Positions 25,301-31,708 of a stretch of DNA of 64,000 nucleotides are shown here, piece by piece. This DNA comes from JAJDUF01 sp965238265 (GTDB lineage: Bacteria > Chloroflexota > UBA11872 > UBA12225 > JAJDUF01): contig OZ250185.1 in assembly GCA_965238265.1 (NCBI GenBank), forward strand, positions 3,162,001 to 3,226,000, given 5' to 3'. The position numbers were made by a program, and so were the translations under genes. Numbering within the stretch: position 1 is the first letter of the stretch; every line of letters starts with the position of its first letter. The notes below the pieces were generated by a model. It searched no databases and had not been told where the DNA came from. It saw only the letters and a program-made list of their open reading frames with translations.

Positions 25301-25601
25301 CTAGATGCTTCTGATGGAGCGTATGATTTGGCGCTAGGCCCTGTTCGGTCAACTCAAAGGATTTTGGCTCTTGCTTGCCCGGGTCCAGCTCACCCACCGA
25401 GGCGGGGTCGCCGAAAAGAAAGCGCACGCTCCCGATACGGCTCAACTCGTCCGCCAGTAGCGCATAGCCATAGATGGTGAAGTAGGCCGAGACCAGCCGG
25501 AACGCCGCAGCCTGGGGCAGTTGTTCCCGCAAGTAATCGGCTACCGCGCGACCGCGGTTGTCCAGGATGTGCTCGTATGCTGGCATTCGTCGGTTACTCA
25601 C
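22350..25601 (-). CDS. PLD-nuclease/SNF2-type helicase fusion protein
   Basis: 1083 aa. Residues about 1-190 are a phospholipase D-like nuclease domain with the HxK motif FVHGKMYL and the following GSSNFTKKGLG. Next is a two-lobe superfamily 2 helicase: Walker A ADSVGLGKTYTALAV near 275, DESH box VVIDESHNF near 360, LLLSATPVN near 395 and motif VI LIQRLGRIDRIGS near 775. The order PLD-SNF2 next to an Eco57I-type methylase is found in phage-defence loci and recalls class 1 DISARM (drmD/drmMI). However, drmA, drmB and drmC are absent, so the DISARM name is not applied. It is the first gene of the operon inside the repeat-bounded island. Confidence 0.9.
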   Translation of the reverse strand: MSNRRMPAYEHILDNRGRAVADYLREQLPQAAAFRLVSAYFTIYGYALLADELSRIGSVRFLFGDPASVGELDPGKQEPKSFELTEQGLAPNHTLHQKHLARRCAAWVRSAAVAVRSVSRSNFVHGKMYLTESPRGAAGIVGSSNFTKKGLGGSDGPNLEINLATADGAILAELRDWFDELWHNKQLTRDVKREVLDALNRIGKDHAPELIYYKTLYELFREEIEARRDGDQQLQDNHLYDTAIWNALYEFQKDGAKSVIARLQQHNGCILADSVGLGKTYTALAVIKYYEMRNQRVLVLCPSKLRENWALYQSHTSQVGNPFTADRFGYALLAHTDLSRDRGMSGSTNLETFNWSSFDLVVIDESHNFRNMDGSRYQRLLGEVIGQGAKTKVLLLSATPVNISLTDLRNQIYLITEGREDSFRESLGVGNIRNLLGTAQREFKQWEADWSASGQRDKTALLEQLGADFFRLLAGISISRSRRQIKQFYNEEMARIGEFPDHERPRNVYPPTDLAGTLSYEELADQIDSFTLAVYRPSDYLVDPTRLQELKVERAQRNFNQQDRERFLIGMLRTNFLKRLESSPHSLTLTLTRTVGKIDDLLARIDRYEQGAQAEQGLGDVLPDDDEDDEEFLVGRGRRPYRLRELDLPGWKADLLRDKATLTAALAKVRAITPARDGKLREIEQAIRRKAAHPTTNQDGEPNRKLLVFTTFKDTAEYLYDNLSGLAAELGLRMALVSGNATRTTCGANTFHAILSNFAPVARGRAATAAGDIDLLIATDCISEGQNLQDCDTVLNYDIHWNPVRLIQRLGRIDRIGSRNRSVRMVSYWPTQDMDAYLKLQNRVRARMALADVTASGDDDPFTEEQARGELKFRDEQLLLLREEIRDLDDLADNVVMGDFTLDHFFTQLLRYLERNREELEATPLGAYAVTDGAGAAAADTLRPGVIFFLRQRNAATDRRQQPASPVHPYYTVYIQDSGLIRYGCANARQVLNAFESAAVGKTEPITSLCDRFDRETEHGQSMARYDKLLTDTIAHVRQAHTSAQIEGLGIHGRRDFVLPQASETPQGANDFELVTWLVVSSQ

Positions 25602-25671
25602 TTGCCGGCTAAGAGCCTATCCCAAGACTCAATGCCCCATCGTCGAACGTGTCCGGTAGACAATGAAAGCG

Positions 25672-25794
25672 GGTAGTGGCTCAGTTTGAAAGTGCCACGA
25701 GGTCAGCGCGACCGGAGCAGTAAACGTCTGCACGTTCCCCCCCTACTGACGGCGTACTGTGCTCACCAGCGGCCGTTCCGCCGACCTCGCGGCC
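25672..25794 (+). repeat. Right 123-bp direct repeat bounding the defence island
   Basis: Near-identical to 17453-17573 over its full length; the main differences are a 2-base expansion in the C tract and TT for CC in the GGCCG(TT/CC)CCGCC segment. It starts 71 bp upstream of the helicase start codon. Confidence 0.85.
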
Positions 25795-26176
25795 GACGCA
25801 GAACTCTAGCACCCCCGCCGCGCCGCTTGACACGGTTGATCTGCCGGCGGCATGGCGGGCTACAGCCAGCCGAAAATGGCCGCGGCGAGAGGCAGCCCCT
25901 GGGTAGAGAGGGGGGATACCCCCCTTTTTCGGTAGACGGGGCAGCCGGGCAGGACGGCCAGCCGCACTGGCAGCGTTACAACAAGCTGCGGAAGATCATT
26001 GACCAGGTGGAATAGCGAGCGGGCGCCGGACCGCCGGTTTGGGGCGTTTGTGAAACATAAAATCGTTACTAGCGTTCACGTCGTCGGGGAGTTGGGACAG
26101 TTGGCCACAATCCGCTGCCGGTGCTGCTCACGGGCTTGCGACGCAACCATTCCACGCGCTCCGGCGTTCATCAGGC
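25795..26176. other. Intergenic region between the island and the HTH gene
   Basis: No complete gene. A frame ending at 26015 (PHWQRYNKLRKIIDQVE) looks protein-like only in its last 17 codons and may be the tail of a lost gene. A terminator-like hairpin lies at 25909-25929. Confidence 0.4.
25909..25929 (+). terminator. Rho-independent terminator
   Basis: AGGGGGG-ATA-CCCCCCT followed by a T5 run (25925-25929). No intact plus-strand gene ends before it, so it may be left over from a deleted gene or may protect the HTH gene from read-through. Confidence 0.6.
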
Positions 26177-26806
26177 ATGACTCCTACCACAGTCACTGCC
26201 CCTAACCAGCCGTCCCCAAGGCTCTCTATCGCCGCCGCCGCGGCCCTCACTGGCCGGCACAAGAACACCATCCGGAGGTATATCAAGCAGGGCCGCCTGC
26301 CCTCGACCCTTGTCAGGGGTAAGTATGGCCAGGAATACCAGGTGAAGCGGGAAGATATCCTGGCGCTGCTGGCGTCGGAACCAGAGGCCGCTCGCGGTGC
26401 CCAAGGTGGTGCGAGCCCGATACTCGCGGTAGAGATTGTGAGTGATGAGGATACCCCGGGACGGCAGGGGTTGGCAGGGGAGGTGACCGCTGAGGTAGGG
26501 CAGGGAATGCCAGGCAGTGCCAGCCCTGACCAAGGGTCCCTGAGCTCTTTGGTAGAGCTGCTACAGACGATCCAAGTGGAGAACCGCCAACTTGCTGGGC
26601 AGGTGGGCTTCCTCCAGGCCGAGAACGGACAGCTCAAAACACAGCTCAAGCAGCTGCCGGCCCCGCCGGCCGCGCCGCCGGCCAGCACTGCCGGTGAACC
26701 AGCCATCGCGGGGCAGCAGCGGACGGCAGGGCGCCCGCGCCGGTGGCGGCTGTTCCGCTGGGTCTGGCGCGCGGTAGACCAACATCGGGCGGCCAGCAGT
26801 GAGTAG
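26177..26806 (+). CDS. Helix-turn-helix (excisionase/MerR-like) protein with coiled coil
   Basis: 209 aa. Residues 15-65 form a winged-helix HTH_17-type domain (LSIAAAAALTGRHKNTIRRY, then IKQGRLPSTLVRG, EYQVKREDILALL). This is the layout of DNA-binding accessory proteins of integrative elements. After an acidic linker comes a coiled coil (LVELLQTIQVENRQLAGQVG, FLQAENGQLKTQLKQL), a Pro/Ala hinge and a very basic C-terminus (GRPRRWRLFRWVWRAV). Dimerisation through the coiled coil and DNA binding at both ends are predicted. It may regulate or help excise the adjoining element. The Shine-Dalgarno is weak. Confidence 0.75.
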   Translation: MTPTTVTAPNQPSPRLSIAAAAALTGRHKNTIRRYIKQGRLPSTLVRGKYGQEYQVKREDILALLASEPEAARGAQGGASPILAVEIVSDEDTPGRQGLAGEVTAEVGQGMPGSASPDQGSLSSLVELLQTIQVENRQLAGQVGFLQAENGQLKTQLKQLPAPPAAPPASTAGEPAIAGQQRTAGRPRRWRLFRWVWRAVDQHRAASSE

Positions 26807-26996
26807 CGTAAACAGGCAGCCAGGGGGACGTAGGGACAGCGCCGTGCGGACGGTCCGGCTGGCTGACGATCAGCGCGTGGCGGTAGACCGGAGCCTGGCT
26901 ATCCGCTGCCAGGCCTGCGGGCGGCTCCGGCATTTCGTGCGGCGCGGTCAGTGTGCCGACTGCCGGCGCCGATCGTCAGGGCGTGACGGCGGTTGA
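26799..26996 (+). CDS. Small zinc-ribbon protein (65 aa), tentative
   Basis: A GTG start overlaps the stop of the HTH gene by 8 bp (GTGAGTAG). The C-terminal half has paired cysteines, CQACGRLRHFVRRGQCADCR, spaced as a zinc ribbon. No family recognised. The overlap and zinc motif support coding, but the start codon and length make this uncertain. Confidence 0.4.
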   Translation: MSSVNRQPGGRRDSAVRTVRLADDQRVAVDRSLAIRCQACGRLRHFVRRGQCADCRRRSSGRDGG

Positions 26997-27074
26997 GTTG
27001 GTCCGCAGGTACATTGAGCGCGGGCTGGCGGCGACGGCGGCGGCCGGTGGATCCTCGCCTCCGAGGTAATCGTG

Positions 27075-27383
27075 ATGACCGCATCGGCGCCCGCTCCCGC
27101 AGCGTCTCCCACCGTGCCTCCGGACACGGCCGGGGACTGGCGCGAGCGGGTCGAAGGCCGGCTGGCGGGGATCGAGAGCCAGGTGCCGCACCTCGCCACC
27201 AGGGCGGACGTCCAGGTGGCCCACACCGCTATCGAGGCTACCCGTGCGGGCCTGGAAAAGCAGATCAGCACTCAGACGCGATGGCTCGCGGGCCTGCTCA
27301 TCGGCCTGCTAGTCGTGCTACTAGGCGCGCTGGTTGCTGGCTACTGGCAATTGGCCGGTCTGATTAGTGCTGTGCTGGGGTAG
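27075..27383 (+). CDS. Small coiled-coil/transmembrane protein
   Basis: 102 aa from the ATG at 27075 (an in-frame GTG directly precedes it). The middle holds a helix typical of coiled-coil membrane anchors (WRERVEGRLAGIESQVPHLA, then TRADVQVAHTAIEATRAGLE). The C-terminus is one TM segment (WLAGLLIGLLVVLLGALVAG). The layout resembles phage or mobile-element accessory proteins (DUF1640/XhlA-like architecture), though no family is assigned. Same strand and spacing as the HTH gene, so probably co-transcribed. Confidence 0.65.
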   Translation: MTASAPAPAASPTVPPDTAGDWRERVEGRLAGIESQVPHLATRADVQVAHTAIEATRAGLEKQISTQTRWLAGLLIGLLVVLLGALVAGYWQLAGLISAVLG

Positions 27384-27597
27384 ACACCAAACTCCGGATA
27401 GCAGAGCCGGGGCCAGGCATCCGGCGCGCCGAGCAGCTGCTCGATCATCGCGGGCGTCCACCCACGGCGGCGGTCCATGGGCTGGCCTCCCTCACCCGTG
27501 CTCGGCCTGCGCTGCGCCGACTGTCGGTCTCCCCTAGACGAGGCCGCGCGGGAAGCCGGCTCACGGCGCCGGAGCCTGGCTCCGCGTCCGGGCTATC

Positions 27598-27666
27598 GGC
27601 GGGTGAAATATCCGCCCACGTCAGCGCCGCCGCCTCGGATTGGCGCAGCAGCCCTCCCATAGGCCC
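27598..27666 (-). pseudogene. Second tyrosine recombinase fragment
   Basis: The minus-strand translation GPMGGLLRQSEAAALTWADI matches box I of the intact recombinase (LLRRSEAAVLTWGDI). The surrounding frame is not protein-like and lacks the remaining catalytic motifs. Confidence 0.6.
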
Positions 27667-27757
27667 CGCAAATCGCGGCGGTGGCACCGCTGTCATGGAC
27701 GTGTACAGGAATCGGCACTTGGGTCCGCCTGGCCGCCTGGTGGATCGTAGGCCTGCG

Positions 27758-28789
27758 CTACCAGAGTGAAACCGGGGACACCGACGGGGCGCGGGGCGCC
27801 ATTCCTGCAAGCACTTGGGTGCTAGGGCTGGTTCCAAGGCGGTGGCCACGTCCTTCCCTGGGAGCTGGCCATTCTTGGCCACGACGCGGCCAGGGGGTGG
27901 TGGTCAAGTGTCCCTGAGAAGGATGGCCAACATTGGTCACGCTGGAAGTGGGACTAGCCGTGCGGCTGGAACCCAAAGTGGGCCCTGTAGTGCGCGATAC
28001 AGTGCGGGCGCGATAGCGCCGTCCCGATTGCGACCATCGCCGGCTCGTTGCACTCGGCACAGCGTGGGTCCGGGGGCGGCCGACGTGGTCCTTGGCGCGT
28101 CTGAAGCTCGCGGGCACAGTCCTGGTTACTCGGCGGCCAATCCACGGGAGCAGACCACTACACGTTGCCAGCATCTCAGCGAGGGTTACCGCCTCGCGTT
28201 GGTCAATCCGCAGGCTCCACTGCTGCTTGATGCCACGCCAGTCCGTGGCGTATTTGCACCAGTAAGCCTGATTAGGCGGGCACCAATCGGCCGGCCCCTT
28301 CGCGCCCTTGCTGCGGTTGGCCCGTGACTCGACGGCCACTAGATGCGCCGGCTGCGCGAGGTAGCTGGCGTACTCACGCTTGCGCGCCGCGGACCAGGCA
28401 CCGGCGCCTGTATCATGCGCGTGTCGGAGCGGGACGAGATGGTCAATGTCGAGTTGGCGGGGGTCCGTAAACCGCCGCCCGGTGTAGGGCCCGCGCCCTT
28501 CCCCGGTGGCCACCCGGCACTGCCGGTCGTCCGTGAACGTGACTGGCACCAGCGACTCGGCAATCAGGACCTCTTGCCGCGTATCCTGACAGTCGCCGTC
28601 CGCGTCAATCCAGTGGCCCCATGTGCTGCGGTCATACACCGGCGTGGCCGCGGCGGCGCTGACGGGCGGCGACGTAGGTTGGGGAGCAGCGGTTGGCGCC
28701 AGAGTGGCCGCTGGGGTCGGAGTATCAATCGGCCGCGGGCTGCTTGCCGTCCTCACTCGCCAGCCACGCGGCGCGCTTGCGGCCCCCAT
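27758..28789 (-). CDS. HNH endonuclease family protein (GmrSD-C/DUF1524-like), C-terminus probably out of frame
   Basis: The first about 215 residues are a recognisable HNH nuclease: YDRSTWGHWIDADGDCQDTR, QEVLIAESLVPVTFT, LDIDHLVPLRHAHDTGA (catalytic His region), HLVAVESRANRSKGAKGP (Asn), PPNQAYWCKYATDW and a natural family end near EMLATC. A Thr/Pro-rich linker precedes it, and related proteins are often exported. After EMLATCSGLLPW the remaining 128 residues are Arg/Ser/Thr-rich and unlike any domain. A different frame there encodes a sensible zinc-binding peptide (27954-28145). The gene is therefore either frameshifted or reads past its original end. Confidence 0.7.
   Translation of the reverse strand: MGAASAPRGWRVRTASSPRPIDTPTPAATLAPTAAPQPTSPPVSAAAATPVYDRSTWGHWIDADGDCQDTRQEVLIAESLVPVTFTDDRQCRVATGEGRGPYTGRRFTDPRQLDIDHLVPLRHAHDTGAGAWSAARKREYASYLAQPAHLVAVESRANRSKGAKGPADWCPPNQAYWCKYATDWRGIKQQWSLRIDQREAVTLAEMLATCSGLLPWIGRRVTRTVPASFRRAKDHVGRPRTHAVPSATSRRWSQSGRRYRARTVSRTTGPTLGSSRTASPTSSVTNVGHPSQGHLTTTPWPRRGQEWPAPREGRGHRLGTSPSTQVLAGMAPRAPSVSPVSLW
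27954..28145 (-). CDS. Possible zinc-finger peptide overlapping the HNH gene (or its frameshifted C-terminus)
   Basis: 63 codons from a GTG, in a different frame from the HNH gene. Contains CAECNEPAMVAIG followed by the PHCIAHYRAHFGF segment, a C-x2-C ... H-C-x2-H arrangement fit for one zinc ion. It could be a separate overlapping gene, or the true end of the HNH protein after a one-base indel near 28145. Confidence 0.4.
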   Translation of the reverse strand: MDWPPSNQDCARELQTRQGPRRPPPDPRCAECNEPAMVAIGTALSRPHCIAHYRAHFGFQPHG

Positions 28790-28991
28790 CTCGGAAGTTC
28801 GCGGCGCGGTGGGTACTGGTCGTCCAACGGGATCGCCAAGATCAGCCCCACTGGGAAGGTCTATTGCGTGTTGAAGATGGCCCAGGGCACCGCGTAGACC
28901 AAGTGGCTGTCAGGCACGACCCAGCGGCACACGACTTGACCATTGCAGTAACCCGGTGCCGAATTCTCCTTCATGCCCCTGACAGTGTCCT

Positions 28992-29513
28992 TCATAATCG
29001 GCGAAGCCAACGAGGCCAACGAGAAAGGTGGTCAACGACCTCCTCCAGATAGGCGGATTCGCGGACGGTTAGAGCAGACAGGCCTAGGTCAGGCATGTTC
29101 ATCTTTGAATCGTCTTCAATTGCGGGCTCCAACCAAGCCTCGTGCATTGCTGTGCCCGCGACGCAGCGCAATTGGCGAACAAGCTCCGTGAAGCTTCGGT
29201 GGACATGGGGAGACTCAGTCCTCAGCCAAGCGGAGGAGAATGCCAGATCGGTCTGAACTCGCCGTAGCTCAGATGAGATACGTACTCGCTCCTCTTCTGG
29301 AGCCTCTTTTCCTCGCCGCCTTATCACATATGGGAATTCCTTGTACTCCTGAACCGCCGCGTATGCTTTGGAAAAGACCTCTCTGCCGCGAGCCAGCCGC
29401 TCACGTTCGCCTGTCTGCCAATTGGTGATAGCGAGTAGAATGAGTGATATAGCGCCTCCTACGACCGCTACGATAACAGGCCCAGGAAGATTAAGCTGCT
29501 GTGCCTCAGCCAC
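28992..29513 (-). CDS. Putative CBASS effector with one transmembrane helix
   Basis: 173 aa; no known effector family recognised. One N-terminal TM helix (PGPVIVAVVGGAISLILLAI) is followed by a cytoplasmic, helical, charged domain (GEREREVFSKAY-like start, EERVRISSELRRVQTDLAFS, ESAYLEEVVDHLSRWPRWL). It is the third gene of a CD-NTase/E2 operon, 5 bp after the E2 stop, which is where CBASS effectors sit. Membrane effectors of CBASS damage the inner membrane on sensing a cyclic nucleotide, and that role is inferred here from position and topology alone. The sensing site is not evident. Confidence 0.65.
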   Translation of the reverse strand: MAEAQQLNLPGPVIVAVVGGAISLILLAITNWQTGERERLARGREVFSKAYAAVQEYKEFPYVIRRRGKEAPEEERVRISSELRRVQTDLAFSSAWLRTESPHVHRSFTELVRQLRCVAGTAMHEAWLEPAIEDDSKMNMPDLGLSALTVRESAYLEEVVDHLSRWPRWLRRL

Positions 29514-29518
29514 CCGTT

Positions 29519-29974
29519 CTATCTTTCCTTTGCTTCCGATCCATGTGCGACCTCTTCACCTGCCCATTGCCCTGTCTCTCGCCACCAGGCTTCCCTGAAC
29601 AAGTGAGGCATGGCCAAGCCAATGAGCATCAGTAGACCATCGTCAAACACCCACCTGCGCTCAATAGGGTCATTGGGGTACCACATACACAGGCTACCGT
29701 CACGGTAGCGGTGCGGTGACTCCTGTGGGCCATCGGCGAAAACACGGGGCACGTGGAACATACGACTGAACCGAATGTGGACCCTTCTTGCCTCGTAATG
29801 CGGGACCTGCACCGTCACTTTGTACTCGTACCCTCTCCGTACATTGGCAGCTAGCAGATCCGGAAACTGGCACTTGACACCCCGTTCGAAGTTCAGTCGG
29901 GCAACATAATCGGCGTACCAGGGCCCCTTGGAGCAGTTAGGTGGTCCCCTAAACTTCCTACGTGCGCTCACCAC
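29519..29974 (-). CDS. CBASS E2-like protein (stand-alone, type II-short)
   Basis: 151 aa from a GTG at 29974 that overlaps the CD-NTase end by 17 bp. The conserved core is SPHRYRDGSLCMWYPNDP, then the WVFDDGLLMLIGLAMPHLFR segment and EAWWRETGQWAGEEVAHG, the pattern of prokaryotic E2-like proteins linked to CD-NTases. Cys96 in GSLCMW is the candidate catalytic cysteine, with His88 and His124 nearby. There is no E1 or JAB (Cap3-like) gene, which defines the short type II layout. In that group the E2 is thought to attach the CD-NTase C-terminus to a target and raise its activity. Assignment comes from motif and neighbour together. Confidence 0.78.
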   Translation of the reverse strand: MVSARRKFRGPPNCSKGPWYADYVARLNFERGVKCQFPDLLAANVRRGYEYKVTVQVPHYEARRVHIRFSRMFHVPRVFADGPQESPHRYRDGSLCMWYPNDPIERRWVFDDGLLMLIGLAMPHLFREAWWRETGQWAGEEVAHGSEAKER

Positions 29975-30986
29975 CGTAAGCCCGGGTCGTCTTAAGCCTC
30001 GAGGCGCCGCTGTTACCTAAATTCAGTGCGCCCGTCGAGACACCAAGTGCGGGTGTCCCGCTGCGGAGTGCAGATGCAACTGCTTCTTTGGAAGCGCTCT
30101 CGGCCGGTGGGTCGACATACTTAGAGTAGAGAAGCGCCATCGCCGCCTGAACCTTGGTCTCGTCGTCATCGTTCTCCAATGCATCTCTCATCAACTTGGC
30201 TGCCCGCTGCAAGCGGCCAACGACGGTATTGCGGTCCTCCAGCAGCTTGATGGGTTTGGAGACGCCGGCGGGGTCCGGCGTCAGGCGCTTTTTGAGATCG
30301 CTCGCGGCAAATCGGAAGAACTCAGCCAAGCCGTCGGGTACGCCATGTTCTTCGTCAATGCAGGTCAAAGCCAACGCCTCGATGTTGAAGCTACAGAGTC
30401 CGGGCCTTGTATACTGCGTGTTCCATCCCTTGGCGAGTCTAATGACCTTCGCCCTAACGCGCCTGAGTCCCGCAGGATCGGCCGTCAAGACTTTCGTGTG
30501 ATATTCGGGATCGGAAGCATCCCAACCGTGGACCTCGTTGTTGGGTATCCAGAGACCCTGCTCCTTACGAGTCAGCGCAACGATCAGATCCACAGACGGG
30601 TCTGAGCCATCAACGAGCGGCTCGTTGTAGGTCACCGTGATAGCCCGCTTCGTGACCCTGAATCTGATTTCCGGGTGATCTTCTTCCAGGCGGTCACGCA
30701 GCAATTCTCTGACAACCTCGACAACCTGATTTGGCCCCTCCCCTTCGCCGTCTGGGCCCAATTTCGGATATGAACGCCGGTCGAGTACGACACCGCAGTC
30801 AGCATCCGTATCCTGATTCGCGGTCCTGTGGGCGATTGAACCTGATATGTAGGGTCGAAGGGTCCCACGATAGTCTCTGGCCTCAGTGAGGACCTCGTCC
30901 CTTCGGCTTCTAGCAGCAGACAGCGTATTGTCCGACGGAGCCAGCTTTGCGTGAACGTCATTGAGGTGTGAAGCAGTGTTTTGCAT
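29958..30986 (-). CDS. CD-NTase (cGAS/DncV-like nucleotidyltransferase) of a CBASS operon
   Basis: 342 aa. The nucleotidyltransferase signature is complete: G49-S50 in ISGSIAHRT, D61 and D63 in DTDADCGVVL, and the third carboxylate D133 in SVDLIVAL. The helical C-terminal domain includes GWNTQYTRPGLCSFNIEALA. On phage infection such enzymes make cyclic di- or trinucleotides that switch on the effector. Product specificity cannot be read. The protein ends in AYGGERT, a Gly-Gly three residues before the end that is relevant to E2-mediated conjugation. Start: ATG at 30986 with TAGGA 8 nt upstream. It is the first gene of the operon, immediately next to an IS630 remnant. Confidence 0.9.
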   Translation of the reverse strand: MQNTASHLNDVHAKLAPSDNTLSAARSRRDEVLTEARDYRGTLRPYISGSIAHRTANQDTDADCGVVLDRRSYPKLGPDGEGEGPNQVVEVVRELLRDRLEEDHPEIRFRVTKRAITVTYNEPLVDGSDPSVDLIVALTRKEQGLWIPNNEVHGWDASDPEYHTKVLTADPAGLRRVRAKVIRLAKGWNTQYTRPGLCSFNIEALALTCIDEEHGVPDGLAEFFRFAASDLKKRLTPDPAGVSKPIKLLEDRNTVVGRLQRAAKLMRDALENDDDETKVQAAMALLYSKYVDPPAESASKEAVASALRSGTPALGVSTGALNLGNSGASRLKTTRAYGGERT

Positions 30987-31018
30987 TGCAGAATCCTATT
31001 TCGCAACCATCTAGCTAG

Positions 31019-31634
31019 TCACATTATATAACACGAGCCCCTAAGCGGCGGAGGATTCCCAGACCCCCGACTTATGCCATTGCACATTGATGATGCTGTA
31101 TAGTGGGACGGAAGACGCTGGATGGTGTCCTCCGTCCAGTCCCAACCGGCTAGCGAGCGCACCCGACCTGGATCAGCTTCCAGCGCACCAAGGTAGCTGT
31201 TTACGGCCGCCACCTTACCCTCGATACACCCGCATACCCAGCCCTCAACCCACCGGCGCACCTCCACGAATACACGCTCCACCGGATTGAGCTCGGAACT
31301 GTAGGCCGGCTGGCGGTGACAAACTGTGCCCACCGCCGTCCTGTGCTTCAGACCGTTGACGGCCGCCGCCAGCGCCTCGGACTGCATCGGTCCGATCCAG
31401 ACCCACAGTAACCTCTCGCGCCGACTGGCTATCACCAGGAACAGGTACCGCCACTCGCAAACCAACTGCACGCGCTGCACAATCTTCACGCCACGGTGAC
31501 CCCCATACTCTCCGCACCATCTCCCGCAGCCTCGTCCCGACCGAGTGGGACAAGCCCAAGATCACCGCACCGGCTGAACCACCCTCACCCAGCAGCCCGA
31601 CCAGAACTACACACCGCGCTGCATTGGGGTACAA
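31019..31634 (-). pseudogene. IS630-family transposase remnant in two frames
   Basis: The C-terminal part (31019-31489) carries the IS630 DDE end: WRYLFLVIASRRERLLWVWI, RQPAYSSELNPVERVFVEVR and a tail. The N-terminal part lies in another frame (31245-31634: LSHSVGTRLREMVRRVWGSP). The two overlap for about 245 bp, and the first catalytic Asp region is missing. A decayed copy is more likely than programmed frameshifting. It separates the CBASS operon from the imuB-dnaE2 operon, and its ends run into the promoters of both. Confidence 0.7.
31023..31028 (-). promoter_or_regulatory. Perfect -10 box upstream of the CBASS operon
   Basis: TATAAT on the minus strand, 37 bp before the CD-NTase ATG. No good -35 hexamer lies at 16-18 bp; that position is inside IS630-derived sequence, so the promoter may be a hybrid created by the insertion. 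Confidence 0.5.
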
Positions 31635-31638
31635 GGGG

Positions 31639-31668
31639 TTGACATACAGAACAAGTGTTCTGTATTAT
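31639..31668 (+). promoter_or_regulatory. sigma70 promoter with embedded LexA (SOS) operator
   Basis: TTGACA at 31639-31644 and TATTAT at 31663-31668 (18-nt spacer). Between them lies the perfect palindrome ATACAGAAC-AAGT-GTTCTGTAT (31644-31665). Its centre fits the GAAC-N4-GTTC LexA box of Gram-positive-type SOS regulons. LexA bound here would block RNA polymerase directly. It drives imuB-dnaE2. Confidence 0.85.
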
Positions 31669-31708
31669 CGGTTGTCCTGGTCCCTCACCACGGCCTGGAG
31701 GAGGCGCG

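Noticed and set aside
18849..25601. Naming the island system DISARM or BREX
   Set aside because: The helicase and methylase recall drmD/drmMI, but drmA, drmB and drmC, and pglZ/brxC for BREX, are absent.
31019..31634. Programmed frameshift in the IS630 transposase
   Set aside because: The first catalytic region is missing in both frames and no slippery sequence was seen, so decay is simpler.
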